NCBI RefSeq assembly: GCF_900221005.1
Contig: NZ_OBQI01000001.1
Coordinates: 992,001-1,056,000 of the forward strand
DNA length: 64,000 nt
Direction: 5' to 3'
DNA from: Blastococcus aggregatus
GTDB lineage: Bacteria; Actinomycetota; Actinomycetes; Mycobacteriales; Geodermatophilaceae
Position numbers and translations under genes: made by a program. Below, one piece after another: positions 41,366-50,305 of the stretch. Within the stretch, counting starts at the first letter, position 1. Each line of letters opens with the position of its first letter. The notes under the pieces were generated by a model. It ran no database searches. It worked only from the letters and a program-made list of their open reading frames with translations, and had not been told where the DNA came from.

Positions 41366-42400
41366 TCAGGGAGTGGTGGTGACGCCGTCGGGGGTGGTGG
41401 ACACCGGGGTGCCGACGACGCCGTGCAGGTGGCAGGCCGCCTGCTGACCGGGCGCCCCGACCGGCTGCAACGCGGGGTCGACGTCGTCGCAGGGTTCGAA
41501 GACGTACGGGCAGCGGGTGCGGAACCGGCAGCCGCTGGGGACGGCGGCCGGCGAGGGGACGTCGCCGGTGAGCACGATCCGCTTCCGTTCCCGCTCGAGC
41601 TTCGGGTGCGGCAGCGGCACCGCCGACAGCAGCGCCTGCGTGTAGGGCATCTGCGGATCGGTGCCGACCGCCTCGGCCGGGCCGATCTCGACCACCCGGC
41701 CCAGGTACATGACCGCGATCCGGTCGGAGATGTGCCGCACGGCCGAGAGGTCGTGCGAGATGAACAGCAGCGTGAGGCCGAGCTGGCGCTGCAGCCGGCG
41801 CAGCAGGTTGAGCACCTGCGCCTGCACGCTCACGTCCAGGGAGGCGATCGCCTCGTCGCAGACCAGGAAGTCCGGCTCGCCGGCCAGGGCCCGGGCGATG
41901 CCGACCCGCTGTCGCTGGCCACCCGAGAACTCGTGCGGATACCGGCCGGCGACGCCCGCATCGAGACCGACGAGCTCCAGCAGCTCGGCGACCCGGGCGG
42001 CCTTGTCGCGGCCCTTCCGCAGGCCGTGCACCTCCAGGGGCTCGCTCACCGTCTGCGCCACCGTGCGGCGGGGGTCCAGCGAGGCGAACGGGTCCTGGAA
42101 GACCATGCCGGCCCGGCGGCGCATCTCCTTCAGCCCGCGGCGGTCCAGGGAGGTGATGTCGGTGCCGTCGTACATGATGCTGCCGCCGGTGGTGGGCACC
42201 AGCCGCAGCAGCGCGTTGCCCAGCGTCGACTTCCCGCAGCCGGACTCCCCCACCAGCCCGAGCGTCTCGCCGCGGACGATGTCCAGGTCCACGCCGTCGA
42301 CGGCGCGCAGCACCCCGGCCGGCTTCCCCCGCAGGCCGCGCCCGCCGATCGGGAAGTGCACCTCCAGCCCCCGGGCGGAGACCAGCACGTCGCCGCTCAC
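41366..42400 (-). CDS. Peptide ABC transporter ATPase, DppF type
   Basis: A 344-residue ATPase of the oligopeptide/dipeptide importer. Walker A is GLVGESGCGKSTLGNALLRL, the Q-loop VFQDPFASLDPRRTV, the signature FSGGQRQRVGIARAL, Walker B FLVCDEAIASLDVS and the switch HDLSAVRH. The C-terminal Cys-containing region (SGCRFRTRCPYVFEPCDDVDPAL) is the oligopeptide-ATPase extension. GTG 42400 overlaps the DppD-type stop (GTGA). It is the last of five coupled genes (binding protein, two permeases, two ATPases). Confidence 0.94.
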   Translation of the reverse strand: MSGDVLVSARGLEVHFPIGGRGLRGKPAGVLRAVDGVDLDIVRGETLGLVGESGCGKSTLGNALLRLVPTTGGSIMYDGTDITSLDRRGLKEMRRRAGMVFQDPFASLDPRRTVAQTVSEPLEVHGLRKGRDKAARVAELLELVGLDAGVAGRYPHEFSGGQRQRVGIARALAGEPDFLVCDEAIASLDVSVQAQVLNLLRRLQRQLGLTLLFISHDLSAVRHISDRIAVMYLGRVVEIGPAEAVGTDPQMPYTQALLSAVPLPHPKLERERKRIVLTGDVPSPAAVPSGCRFRTRCPYVFEPCDDVDPALQPVGAPGQQAACHLHGVVGTPVSTTPDGVTTTP

Positions 42401-43443
42401 CGGAGACCCCCCTCCGGACTTCCTGCACCGGAAGTCCCCTCGAGGCACCAGGTCGCGGCGCGGTGCGGCAGCGCCACGTCGGCCGAGCCGATGACGGCCA
42501 GCGGTGGCTGCTCGGTCTCGCAGCGGGCGTCGCCGCGCACGGGGCAGCGCGGCCAGAACACGCAGCCCTTCGGCAGGTCCGTCGGCGCGGGCGGCACCCC
42601 GGGCACCGTGGCCAGGTCGGGGACGACGCCGTCCACGGCCGGCTGGGCCAGGTCGGGCAGGGCGCCCAGCAGGCCGCGCGTGTAGGGGTGGACCGGGTTC
42701 TCCAGGACGTCGTCGACCGTGCCGTCCTCCACGCACCGCCCGCCGTACATGACCAGCACCCGGTCGGCGATGCCCGCGACCACGCCCAGGTCGTGGGTGA
42801 TCCAGATGACCCCGGTACCGCGCTCGGCCTGGAGCTTCTCGACCAGGTCGATGATCTGCGCCTGCACGGTGACGTCGAGCGCCGTCGTCGCCTCGTCGGC
42901 GATGAGCAGCGCCGGGGAGTTCGACAGCGCGATCGCGATGATCACCCGCTGCCGCATGCCGCCGGAGAGCTCGTGCGGATAGCGGTCCAGCGTGCCCTCG
43001 GGATCGGGCAGGCCCACCTCGGCGAGCAGTTCTGCGGCCCGGCGCCGGGCCGCGGCCTTGTCGACGTCGCCGTGCGCGCGGATACCCTCGACCAGCTGCC
43101 GGCCGATGGTGAGCACCGGGTTCAGGGAGGTCATCGGGTCCTGGAACACCATGCCTGCGCCCGGGCCGCGCACCTGCCGCAGCCGCTCGGGCTTCATGGT
43201 GAGCAGGTCCTCGCCCTGCAGCACCGCCCGCCCGGTCACCGTCGCGACCCGTGCCGGCAGCAGGCCCAGCAGCGCGAGCACCGAGACGCTCTTGCCGCTC
43301 CCCGACTCCCCCACCACGGCGACGGTCTCCCCCGCGCCGACGGTGTAGGAGAGCCCGTTCACCACGTCCGCCGGGCCGCGCGGGGTGCGCAGCCGCACCC
43401 GCAGGTCCTCGACCTCCAGCACCGGCGGCGCGCCCGCGGTCAC
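42397..43443 (-). CDS. Peptide ABC transporter ATPase, DppD type
   Basis: A 348-residue ATPase: Walker A AVVGESGSGKSVSVLALLGL, Q-loop VFQDPMTSLNPVLTIGRQL, signature LSGGMRQRVIIAIAL, Walker B LLIADEATTALDVT, H-loop HDLGVVAG, and the C-terminal CVFWPRCPVRGDARCE extension with conserved Cys residues. GTG 43443 overlaps the permease stop. It pairs with the DppF-type ATPase to power the two permeases. A copy of the dispersed 22-bp repeat lies within its last codons (42416-42437). Confidence 0.94.
   Translation of the reverse strand: MTAGAPPVLEVEDLRVRLRTPRGPADVVNGLSYTVGAGETVAVVGESGSGKSVSVLALLGLLPARVATVTGRAVLQGEDLLTMKPERLRQVRGPGAGMVFQDPMTSLNPVLTIGRQLVEGIRAHGDVDKAAARRRAAELLAEVGLPDPEGTLDRYPHELSGGMRQRVIIAIALSNSPALLIADEATTALDVTVQAQIIDLVEKLQAERGTGVIWITHDLGVVAGIADRVLVMYGGRCVEDGTVDDVLENPVHPYTRGLLGALPDLAQPAVDGVVPDLATVPGVPPAPTDLPKGCVFWPRCPVRGDARCETEQPPLAVIGSADVALPHRAATWCLEGTSGAGSPEGGLR
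42416..42437. repeat. Copy of the dispersed 22-bp palindromic repeat
   Basis: GGACTTCC and GGAAGTCC flank a 6-base centre (TGCACC) shared with the units at 1318-1362. It lies inside the last codons of the DppD-type gene, just before the DppF-type start. Confidence 0.6.
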
Positions 43444-44396
43444 CGGCCACCCCCGGCCATCAGCGTCCGCTGCTTGGGATCCAGGACGTCGCGCAGCCCG
43501 TCGCCGAGCAGGTTGAAGCAGAGCACGGTCAGGAAGATCGCCATCCCCGGGAAGAAGGCCAGCCACCAGGCCAGGTCGATGAAGCCGCGGCCCTCGGCGA
43601 GCATCAGCCCCCACGACGGGCTGGGCGGCTGGGTGCCCAGGCCGAGGAAGGAGAGCGCCGCCTCGGCCAGCACCGCGAAGGCCAGGCTGATCGAGGTCTG
43701 CACGATGATCGGCGGCGCGGCGTTGGGCAGCACGTGCCGGGTGAGCAGCCGGAGGTCCGAGGCGCCCACCGAGCGCGAGGCCCGGACGTAGACCTCCTCG
43801 CGGACGCCGAGCACGCTGGCCCGCGTCACCCGGGCGAAGATCGGGATGTAGACGATGCCGATGGCCAGCGCGGTGTTGCCCGAGCCGGGCCCGCGGACGG
43901 CGAGGATCGCGATCGCCAGCAGCACCGCCGGGAACGCGAAGAACATGTCCATGATCCGCATGAGGACGTCGTCGACCCACCGGCCGTAGAAGCCGGCGAG
44001 CAGGCCGATGAGCGTGCCGATGACCAGCGCGATCCCGACGGCGAGGAACCCGACCCGCAGCGAGACGCCGGCGCCCAGGATGACGCGGCTGAGGATGTCG
44101 CGGCCGAGGTCGTCGGTGCCGAACGGGTGCGACCAGCTCGGCGACTGCAGCCGGTCGGCCACGTCGATCTCGTTGGGCCCCTGCGGCGCCAGCGTCTCGT
44201 CGAAGACCGACATCAGGATGATCCCGATCAGCACCAGGGTGGCGGTGGCGGCCGTCGGGTTGCGGGCCAGCAGGCCCAGCGTCTCGCGCCAGCGCGGGCG
44301 GACCGGGCGCAGCGTCGTCGGCCCCGGCGACGTGCCCTTCGCGTCGCCCTGACCGGCGACCGGCGCGTCCGGCGGGGGCAGCGGCTGGCCGGTCAT
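43440..44396 (-). CDS. Peptide ABC transporter permease, DppC type
   Basis: A 318-residue permease. One N-terminal helix (ATATLVLIGIILMSVF) precedes the family motif SHPFGTDDLGRDILSRVILGAGVSLRVGF. The core helices include the EAA loop (RASRSVGASDLRLLTRHVLPNAAPPIIVQ), which contacts the ATPases, and FLGLGTQPPSPSWGLML. ATG 44396 overlaps the DppB-type stop by 4 bases. It forms the membrane channel with the DppB-type protein. Confidence 0.94.
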   Translation of the reverse strand: MTGQPLPPPDAPVAGQGDAKGTSPGPTTLRPVRPRWRETLGLLARNPTAATATLVLIGIILMSVFDETLAPQGPNEIDVADRLQSPSWSHPFGTDDLGRDILSRVILGAGVSLRVGFLAVGIALVIGTLIGLLAGFYGRWVDDVLMRIMDMFFAFPAVLLAIAILAVRGPGSGNTALAIGIVYIPIFARVTRASVLGVREEVYVRASRSVGASDLRLLTRHVLPNAAPPIIVQTSISLAFAVLAEAALSFLGLGTQPPSPSWGLMLAEGRGFIDLAWWLAFFPGMAIFLTVLCFNLLGDGLRDVLDPKQRTLMAGGGR

Positions 44397-45334
44397 CGCC
44401 GGATCCGCGGGTCGATGGCCGTGTAGAGCAGGTCCACGATCAGGTTGATCACCAGGAAGACCACCGCGAACAGCAGGATCGCGCCCTGCAGCACCGGGTA
44501 GTCGCGGGACTGGACCGACTGCAGGGCCAGCTGGCCCAGGCCGGGCCAGGAGAAGACGATCTCCACGACGACGACGCCGGACAGCAGGTAGGCCAGCTGC
44601 ACGCCGGTGACCGTGACCAGGGGCAGCAGCGCGTTGCGCAGCACGTGCCAGGTGAACACCTGCCGCGCGGGCAGCCCCTTCGCCTGCGCCGTCCGGACGT
44701 GGTCGGCGCCCAGCGCCTCCAGGACGCTGGACCGGACGAAGCGCGTGATCACCGAGCCCGACACCGTGCCGGTGACCACCGCCGGCATGATCAGCCGCTG
44801 CAGCCAGCCGAGCGGGTCCTCGCTGAGCGGCACGTAGCCGCCCGAGGGGAGCCAGCCCAGCGTGCCGGCGAAGACCAGGATCAGCACGATCGCCACCCAG
44901 AAGTCCGGCACCGAGATGCCGAACTGGCTGATCACGGTGGCGAACCGGTCGACCAGCGACCGCGGCCGCAGGGCCGAGATCGTGCCCAGCGGGATGGCGA
45001 TCGCCAGCGCCACGAGGATCGAGGCGAAGGCCAGCGTGAGCGTGGCGGGCAGCCGCTCGGCGATCAGCGAGGTGACGGTGTCCCCGCTGCGGAAGCTGAC
45101 GCCCAGGTCTCCGGTCAGCGCCCCGCCGAGCCAGCTGAAGAACTGCTGGACCAGCGGCTGGTCCAGGCCGGACCGCTCCCGGAGGGCGTCGTAGGTCTCC
45201 TGCGAGAACCGGGTCCCCAGCGCGAGCCGCACCGGATCGCCCGGTACGAGGTGCACCAGGGCGAACACGATGACGCTGACCCCCGCCAGCACCACCACCG
45301 ACTGACCGGTGCGGCGGAGGAGGTACCCGGTCAG
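44393..45334 (-). CDS. Peptide ABC transporter permease, DppB type, probable CTG start
   Basis: A 313-residue permease with the normal family N-terminus YLLRRTGQSVVVLAGVSVIVFALVHLVPGDPV, the EAA loop (RTAQAKGLPARQVFTWHVLRNALLPLVTV) and about six membrane helices. The residue where the family has the initiating Met is a CTG at 45334, overlapping the binding-protein stop (CTGA). No ATG, GTG or TTG sits nearby; the next upstream in-frame start, GTG 45406, would overlap the previous gene by 76 bases and add non-family sequence. A rare CTG start with translational coupling is the simplest reading. Confidence 0.88.
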   Translation of the reverse strand: MTGYLLRRTGQSVVVLAGVSVIVFALVHLVPGDPVRLALGTRFSQETYDALRERSGLDQPLVQQFFSWLGGALTGDLGVSFRSGDTVTSLIAERLPATLTLAFASILVALAIAIPLGTISALRPRSLVDRFATVISQFGISVPDFWVAIVLILVFAGTLGWLPSGGYVPLSEDPLGWLQRLIMPAVVTGTVSGSVITRFVRSSVLEALGADHVRTAQAKGLPARQVFTWHVLRNALLPLVTVTGVQLAYLLSGVVVVEIVFSWPGLGQLALQSVQSRDYPVLQGAILLFAVVFLVINLIVDLLYTAIDPRIRR

Positions 45335-46854
45335 GGCAGCTCCACGTTCTCGAAGTTGATCGCCTTGTCCGCCCGGATCTGGTAGCCCGACAGCCCCGGC
45401 GCCCACGCCTGCACGACGTCGGGGTTGTAGAGGTACAGGTAGGAGACGTCGTCGACGATGATCTGGGCCGCCTGGTCGTAGATCTCCTTGCGGGCCTCGT
45501 CGTCGGTCTCCGTCGAGCCCTCCAGCAGCAGCTGGTCGACCTGCGGGTTGCTGTAGCCCTGGTAGTTGTTCGGCCCGTCGGTCTGGTGCTGCTCCTGGTA
45601 GAACGCCGCCGGGTCGAGGTTGCCCAGCCAGCCCAGGTAGAAGGCGTCGTAGTCACCGGCACCCTGGCGGTCCAGCCAGGTGGCGAAGTCCAGCGTCTCG
45701 ATCTCCACGGTGATCCCGACCTCCGCGAGCTGGCTGGCGATCACCTGGGCGGCCGTGACCGTCTCGGGGTACTCGTCGGTGACCATCAGGCCCATCGTCA
45801 GCGGCGTCGCGACGCCGGCCTGCGCGAGCAGCTGCCGCGCCTGCTCGGGGTCGCGCTCGAAGGGCGCGTAGTCGTAGTAGAAGAAGCTGTCCTCGGGGAT
45901 CGCCGTCTGGTTGGCCTCCGCCGCCCCGAACCAGGCCGCCTCGGCCACCTCCTCGCGGTCGATGGCGAAGGAGATCGCGCGCCGCACGTCGCGGTTGTCG
46001 AACGGCGGGCGGGCGTAGTTCATGGACATGTACCAGTAGTCGACGCTGGCCGTGGTCTCCAGCTCCACCGAGTCGTCGCCGTCGAGGGACTCGATCTGCT
46101 GCGGCGGCACGTTGTCGGTCCACTGCACCTCGCCGTTCTGCAGCGCGGTGAGCGCCGCGGCCGGCTCGGTGATGTAGCGGAACTCGACGCCGTCGATGCT
46201 CGGCGCCCCGTCCCAGTAGTCCTCGTAGGCGGTGAGCACGGTGCTGCTGGCGTCGGAGCTCTCCAGCTGGAAGGGGCCGGTCCCGTTCGCCTCGGTGGTC
46301 AGGTCGAGGTCCTCGGCGGCGTTCTCCGGGAGGATCGCCATCCCCTTGAACGAGCCGATCCGCTCCAGCAGGTTCGGCGTCGGCTGGGTCAGCCTGATGA
46401 CGACGGTGTCCGGCCCGTCGGCCTCCACGGACTCGACGTTCTGGAAGCGGAAGGAGTTGCTGAGCTCCTCGTCGATGATCCGGTTGTAGGAGTAGACGAC
46501 GTCGGCGGAGTCGAACTCGCTGCCGTCGTGGAACGTGACGTCGTCCCGGAGCGTGAAGCGCCACTCCAGGTCGTCCTCGCTGGTCTCCCACTCCGTCGCC
46601 AGGCTCGGCTGCATCGTGAGGTCTTCGGGGTCCGGGACGACGAGGGTGTCGTACACGTTCTCCAGGACCTGGAAGCTCGCGTACGCCGTGGTGACGTGCG
46701 GGTCGAGCTGGTCGGGCTGGGCGCTGACGGCGGCGACGAGGGTGTTGTCGCCACCGCCGTCCCCGCCGCCGGTGTCCACGGAATCCCCTCCCCCGCAGGC
46801 GGTCAGCGTGAGGGCGCCGGCAGCGGCGAGGGCGAGCGGTCGGGTGGCGCGCAC
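45331..46854 (-). CDS. Peptide-binding lipoprotein (SBP family 5)
   Basis: A 507-residue extracellular substrate-binding protein of the DppA/OppA family. The signal peptide ends in the lipobox LTACGGG and is followed by a Gly/Asp-rich linker. Family landmarks are LDPHVTTAYASFQVLENVYDTLV, EWRFTLRDDVTFHDGSEFDSADVVYSYNRI, NGTGPFQL, DVRRAISFAIDREEV, and LGWLGNLDP. It captures peptides or related solutes for the transporter encoded downstream. GTG 46854 is the start just before the signal peptide. It is the first gene of the five-gene operon. Confidence 0.94.
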   Translation of the reverse strand: MRATRPLALAAAGALTLTACGGGDSVDTGGGDGGGDNTLVAAVSAQPDQLDPHVTTAYASFQVLENVYDTLVVPDPEDLTMQPSLATEWETSEDDLEWRFTLRDDVTFHDGSEFDSADVVYSYNRIIDEELSNSFRFQNVESVEADGPDTVVIRLTQPTPNLLERIGSFKGMAILPENAAEDLDLTTEANGTGPFQLESSDASSTVLTAYEDYWDGAPSIDGVEFRYITEPAAALTALQNGEVQWTDNVPPQQIESLDGDDSVELETTASVDYWYMSMNYARPPFDNRDVRRAISFAIDREEVAEAAWFGAAEANQTAIPEDSFFYYDYAPFERDPEQARQLLAQAGVATPLTMGLMVTDEYPETVTAAQVIASQLAEVGITVEIETLDFATWLDRQGAGDYDAFYLGWLGNLDPAAFYQEQHQTDGPNNYQGYSNPQVDQLLLEGSTETDDEARKEIYDQAAQIIVDDVSYLYLYNPDVVQAWAPGLSGYQIRADKAINFENVELP

Positions 46855-46968
46855 GGGGGCCTCCGGATGCGTCGAGGGTCGTCGTCCACCGTCGACCTTT
46901 CCCCCGTCCGCGCAGGTCGGCCACCCGAAAGCGGCCCTTCCCGCGATCGTTGCGCGGTCTTTACCGGC

Positions 46969-47124
46969 TCAGTCGACGGTGACGTCGTTGAACGGGAGCC
47001 GCGGCTCCACCCACGGGAAGACGACGAACAGCAGCAGCGCGGCCACCGCGACGACCAGGATCAGTGCCTGCATCGTCTTGCTCGGCGTCCCCCCGGGCAG
47101 GTGCCGCCAGATCCAGCTGTACAT
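46969..47124 (-). CDS. Small membrane protein linked to the sortase gene
   Basis: A 51-residue protein: MYSWIWRHLPGGTPSKTMQALILVVAVAALLLFVVFPWVEPRLPFNDVTVD. It has one transmembrane helix (about 19-37) with a conserved-looking Trp-rich N-terminus. Proteins of this form are often encoded next to class E sortases in actinobacteria. ATG 47124 lies 35 bp after the sortase stop, so the two are probably co-transcribed. A role in sortase placement is inference. Confidence 0.75.
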   Translation of the reverse strand: MYSWIWRHLPGGTPSKTMQALILVVAVAALLLFVVFPWVEPRLPFNDVTVD

Positions 47125-47159
47125 GGTCAGGTCTCCCGTGGTCAGCGTTCGTACAGGGC

Positions 47160-48113
47160 TCAGCGTTCGAACAAGGCATCGGGCCCGTCGGGGAACTCTG
47201 CCTTGCTGATCGGGCCGCCGTCGAGACGTGCGTGGATGATCAGCCGCTGCCGTGCGGAGTAGCGCGGATGGCAGGTCGTCAGGGTCAGGTAGGCGCCGGA
47301 CGGCGCGGCGGTGACCGCCGCGTTGGGCGTCGGCGACACCACCTCGACCGCGGTGGGGCTGACGATGTGCATGCCGGGGATGCCACTGGGGTCGTCCTCC
47401 CCCAGCACGCGGTAGACGAACCAGCTGTCCCTGGTCTCGACCACGATCGGGTCGCCCGCCTGCATGGCGTCCAGCTCGAGGAACGGCGAGCCCTTGCCCA
47501 CCCGGTGCCCGGCGAGCGCGACGTTGCCCACCTCGCCGGGCAGCGCGGAGTCGACGTAGTGGCCCGGGCCCTGGGAGAGCTGCTTCTCCTCGGTGCCCTC
47601 GAGGATGACCCGCGTGTAGTCCTCGCCCAGCCGCGGGATGCGCAGCACCCCGAACGCGTCGCCGAGCTCGACCTGGGTGATCGATCCGCGGTCGGCCGGC
47701 TCGGCCGCCCACTGCTCGCGCAGCTCGGTGCTCAGCTCGTCCTGCCGCTGCCCGGTCAGGAAGTCGGTCACGTAGACCTCGTAGGCGACGAACAGCAGCA
47801 GCACCATGCCGGCGGTGACGAGCAGCTCCCCGGCGCCCAGGGCGGCGGAGCGCCAGAAGCCGCGGCCGCGCGGGGCGTCGTCCCAGTCGACGTCGTGGCC
47901 CTCGTCGTCGGCCCAGGCCTCGCCCCAGCTGTCCCAGCCGCGGGCCCGGTCGGCGGGCCGGTCGACGGCGGTCGGCTCGGGGGCGGGGGCGGGCTCGGAG
48001 GTCGGGGCGCCGGGCACCGGTGGCCGGCTCCGCGGCGGCGGGCCGCCGAGCGCGGGGACCCGGTCCCAGGGCTCGGTCCGGTCCTCGCGCCGAGCCCAGT
48101 CCGGGTCCGTCAT
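47160..48113 (-). CDS. Class E sortase
   Basis: A 317-residue sortase. A Pro-rich cytoplasmic N-terminus (~90 residues) precedes one membrane helix (AGELLVTAGMVLLLFVAYEVYV). The catalytic domain has FGVLRIPRLGEDY, the His motif GNVALAGHRVG, the Cys motif LTLTTCHPRYSARQRLI and the nearby Arg. Class E sortases join LAxTG-type proteins to the peptidoglycan cross-bridge. The protein encoded upstream at 48286-49962 ends in LASTG and is the obvious substrate. ATG 48113 follows AGCGGG. Confidence 0.93.
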   Translation of the reverse strand: MTDPDWARREDRTEPWDRVPALGGPPPRSRPPVPGAPTSEPAPAPEPTAVDRPADRARGWDSWGEAWADDEGHDVDWDDAPRGRGFWRSAALGAGELLVTAGMVLLLFVAYEVYVTDFLTGQRQDELSTELREQWAAEPADRGSITQVELGDAFGVLRIPRLGEDYTRVILEGTEEKQLSQGPGHYVDSALPGEVGNVALAGHRVGKGSPFLELDAMQAGDPIVVETRDSWFVYRVLGEDDPSGIPGMHIVSPTAVEVVSPTPNAAVTAAPSGAYLTLTTCHPRYSARQRLIIHARLDGGPISKAEFPDGPDALFER

Positions 48114-48209
48114 CCCGCTCCCCCGGTTCTCTCGGTTCCGGTCGGATCCGATCCGACCCTCGAATGCTAGGTGAGGCAGCGGGCGCGATCCGGTTCCCGC
48201 GCCAGACGG

Positions 48210-48248
48210 GCCCCGGCCCCGCCCCGCGGTGCGGGACGGGGCCGGGGC
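48210..48248 (-). terminator. Hairpin terminator after the surface-protein gene
   Basis: A perfect 12-bp GC stem (48210-48221 with 48237-48248) lies 38 bp after the stop of the surface protein, separating it from the sortase gene. Confidence 0.75.
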
Positions 48249-48285
48249 CGGGGCTCCGTGCAGGTGGTGCTGTGGTGCGGGTGGG

Positions 48286-49962
48286 TCAGGCGGCGTTGCG
48301 GCGGCGGGCCGCGACGAGCAGGCCACCACCGGCCAGCAGCGCCAGGGCGCCGGTGCCCAGGTAGGGCAGGGTCGAGAACCCGGTGCTGGCCAGGACCGCG
48401 GTGCCGCCGGAGACGGTCACCTCGACGACCAGGTTGCGGACGTTGCCGGCCGGGTCGACTCCGGTGGCCACCAGGTGGTGGACGCCGTTGGTCAGCGTGG
48501 CGGGCACGGTGACGGTGGCCGTGAAGGTGCCATCGGCCAGGACGACGGCCTCACCGAGCTTGACCGGGGTGGAGTAGGCGACCAGCTCGACGGTCGAGCC
48601 GGGTGCGAAGCCGGCGCCCGTGAGGGTGACCGGGGTGCCGGCGACGATCGTGCCGTCGGTGTCGCTGTTGCCGAGCGTGCCGTTGGACGTGGGCAGCGCG
48701 GGGGCGATGGCCGAGGCCGGGACGACCGCGGTCGGGTTCTCGCCCCAGGTGCGGTCACCCTCGTTGCCGAGTGCGTCGCGGCTGGCCACGCCGAAGCCGT
48801 AGGCCATGCCCGCCTTCACCTTCACGGTGCAGGACGTGCCCGACGAGATGCAGACGACGACGTCCTGGCTGCTCTGCGCACCGGCCGGGGCGACGATGGC
48901 GATGTAGTCCTTGATCCCGGCGGCGTCGGCCGGAGGCGTCCAGGAGACCCGCACCGAGGAGACACCCACCGAGGCCGCGACCGTGGCCGGAGCCGGCGTC
49001 GCAGCGAACGGCGTGAACTCCACCGGAGCACTCTCGGGGCTGGTCCCCGAGGCACTGACCGCGCGAAGGACGAGGCTGTACTTCTTCAGGTTGGTGAGGC
49101 CGGTGATCGTGCCGGTGAGCTGGTCGCTGCCGGTGAAGCCGGGCGTGAACGCCGTCCACTGGCCGTCGGTGACCTTGTACTCGTACGAGGAGGGCACGTA
49201 GCTCTCGAACTCGTCCAGCGCGTCCGAGCCCTCGTCGAACCAGAACTTCGCGGTGCCGTCGCCGGCGTCCACGTACCCATCGAGGGTGGGCGCACCCGGC
49301 GCGACGGCGTCGCCGCTCACGCAGGTGACCGTGCCGCTGATGACGCCGGCACCCGTGTTGGTGGCGATGCCGTCGACGCCGTCCACGTAGTTCAGGTTCT
49401 CGTTGTCGAGGCCGCCGGCGCCGGAGCCGCTGGCCTCGGCGACCGCGCCGTCACCGCCGTACGCGCCGAGGACGGGCGAGTCGTCGAAACGCGAGACGGT
49501 GGACGCGCCACCGCCGCCACCGCCCCAGAACGTGGTGCCGTCGGTGTTGCCCGCCGAGCCGTCGTACCCGTGGGCGTTCGTGCCGGCGGCACCCGCCGTG
49601 CCGTTCTCGCCCGTGCCGCCCACCGTGCCGGCGAAGAGGTCGAACGAGTCGCCGTCGATGGCGCTGATCTCGCCCGTGACCCGGCCACCCGGGGCGCCCG
49701 GTGTCGAGCCGTCCGCCTCCAGGCCGGCGCCACCGCCCGCGCCGTCGACGGTGAAGGAGACCGTGCAGTCCGCCGAGGCGGCGGCAGCGATCTCGAGCAG
49801 CGTCACGCTGGTCTGCTCGGCGCCGCTGGACGCGGTGGTGAAGGTCCACGACTCGGTCCCGGCCGAGGCCGTGCCGGTGACGCCGAGTACCGCGGTGGAC
49901 ATGCCGATCGTGCCCACGGCCAGGAGACCGAGTGCACGACGGGGTGAGGACGTGAGCTGCAC
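48286..49962 (-). CDS. LAxTG-anchored surface protein with Fn3/Ig-like domains
   Basis: A 558-residue secreted protein. The Sec signal peptide ends near GTASAGTES. A Gly-rich N-terminal domain (~40-190, e.g. DGAGGGAGLEADGSTPGAPG) is followed by two fibronectin-III-like units (about 195-285 and 290-385) and an IPT/Ig-like domain (VTLTGAGFAPGSTVELVAYS). The C-terminus has the sorting signal LASTGF, a hydrophobic helix and the tail RRRNAA, so it should be covalently attached by the class E sortase. GTG 49962 follows GAGGGAG. Its role may be adhesion or cell-surface architecture (inference). Confidence 0.9.
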   Translation of the reverse strand: MQLTSSPRRALGLLAVGTIGMSTAVLGVTGTASAGTESWTFTTASSGAEQTSVTLLEIAAAASADCTVSFTVDGAGGGAGLEADGSTPGAPGGRVTGEISAIDGDSFDLFAGTVGGTGENGTAGAAGTNAHGYDGSAGNTDGTTFWGGGGGGASTVSRFDDSPVLGAYGGDGAVAEASGSGAGGLDNENLNYVDGVDGIATNTGAGVISGTVTCVSGDAVAPGAPTLDGYVDAGDGTAKFWFDEGSDALDEFESYVPSSYEYKVTDGQWTAFTPGFTGSDQLTGTITGLTNLKKYSLVLRAVSASGTSPESAPVEFTPFAATPAPATVAASVGVSSVRVSWTPPADAAGIKDYIAIVAPAGAQSSQDVVVCISSGTSCTVKVKAGMAYGFGVASRDALGNEGDRTWGENPTAVVPASAIAPALPTSNGTLGNSDTDGTIVAGTPVTLTGAGFAPGSTVELVAYSTPVKLGEAVVLADGTFTATVTVPATLTNGVHHLVATGVDPAGNVRNLVVEVTVSGGTAVLASTGFSTLPYLGTGALALLAGGGLLVAARRRNAA

Positions 49963-50305
49963 GTTTCGCTCCCTCGAAAGGTCCCGGGACGCCGGGTCGC
50001 TGGCCCGGCCATCCGGACGGGCGCACCAGACCACGGAGCGAGCGGCCGGATCGGTGCCGCCACGCGCGCCTGAACCAGTGGTGCGCGCCGTGACCTGATC
50101 GAGACCTTTCGACGAATTCGCAGGTCAGCGGCCCGGCGATTCCAGCCGGAAAGCGCCTAGAACGGCCCTCGGTTGTTGTGTACAACCGTTGTTGAACCGG
50201 ACGGCGCAGTTCCGTCCCCGGGAACGGGCCACGCCGCGCAGTCGCCGTCCTCGCGGTCTGCGGCGGGGGCGGCGACCACGCGGCGTGGTCGGGAGGGCGA
50301 GTGGC
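49963..50305. other. Intergenic region upstream of the surface-protein gene
   Basis: About 340 bp without a supported gene. It must contain the surface-protein promoter and any terminator of the fatty-acid operon. A short AT-rich inverted stretch (TTGTGTACAACCGTTGTTGAACC split around 50174-50197) is the only notable element. Confidence 0.45.
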
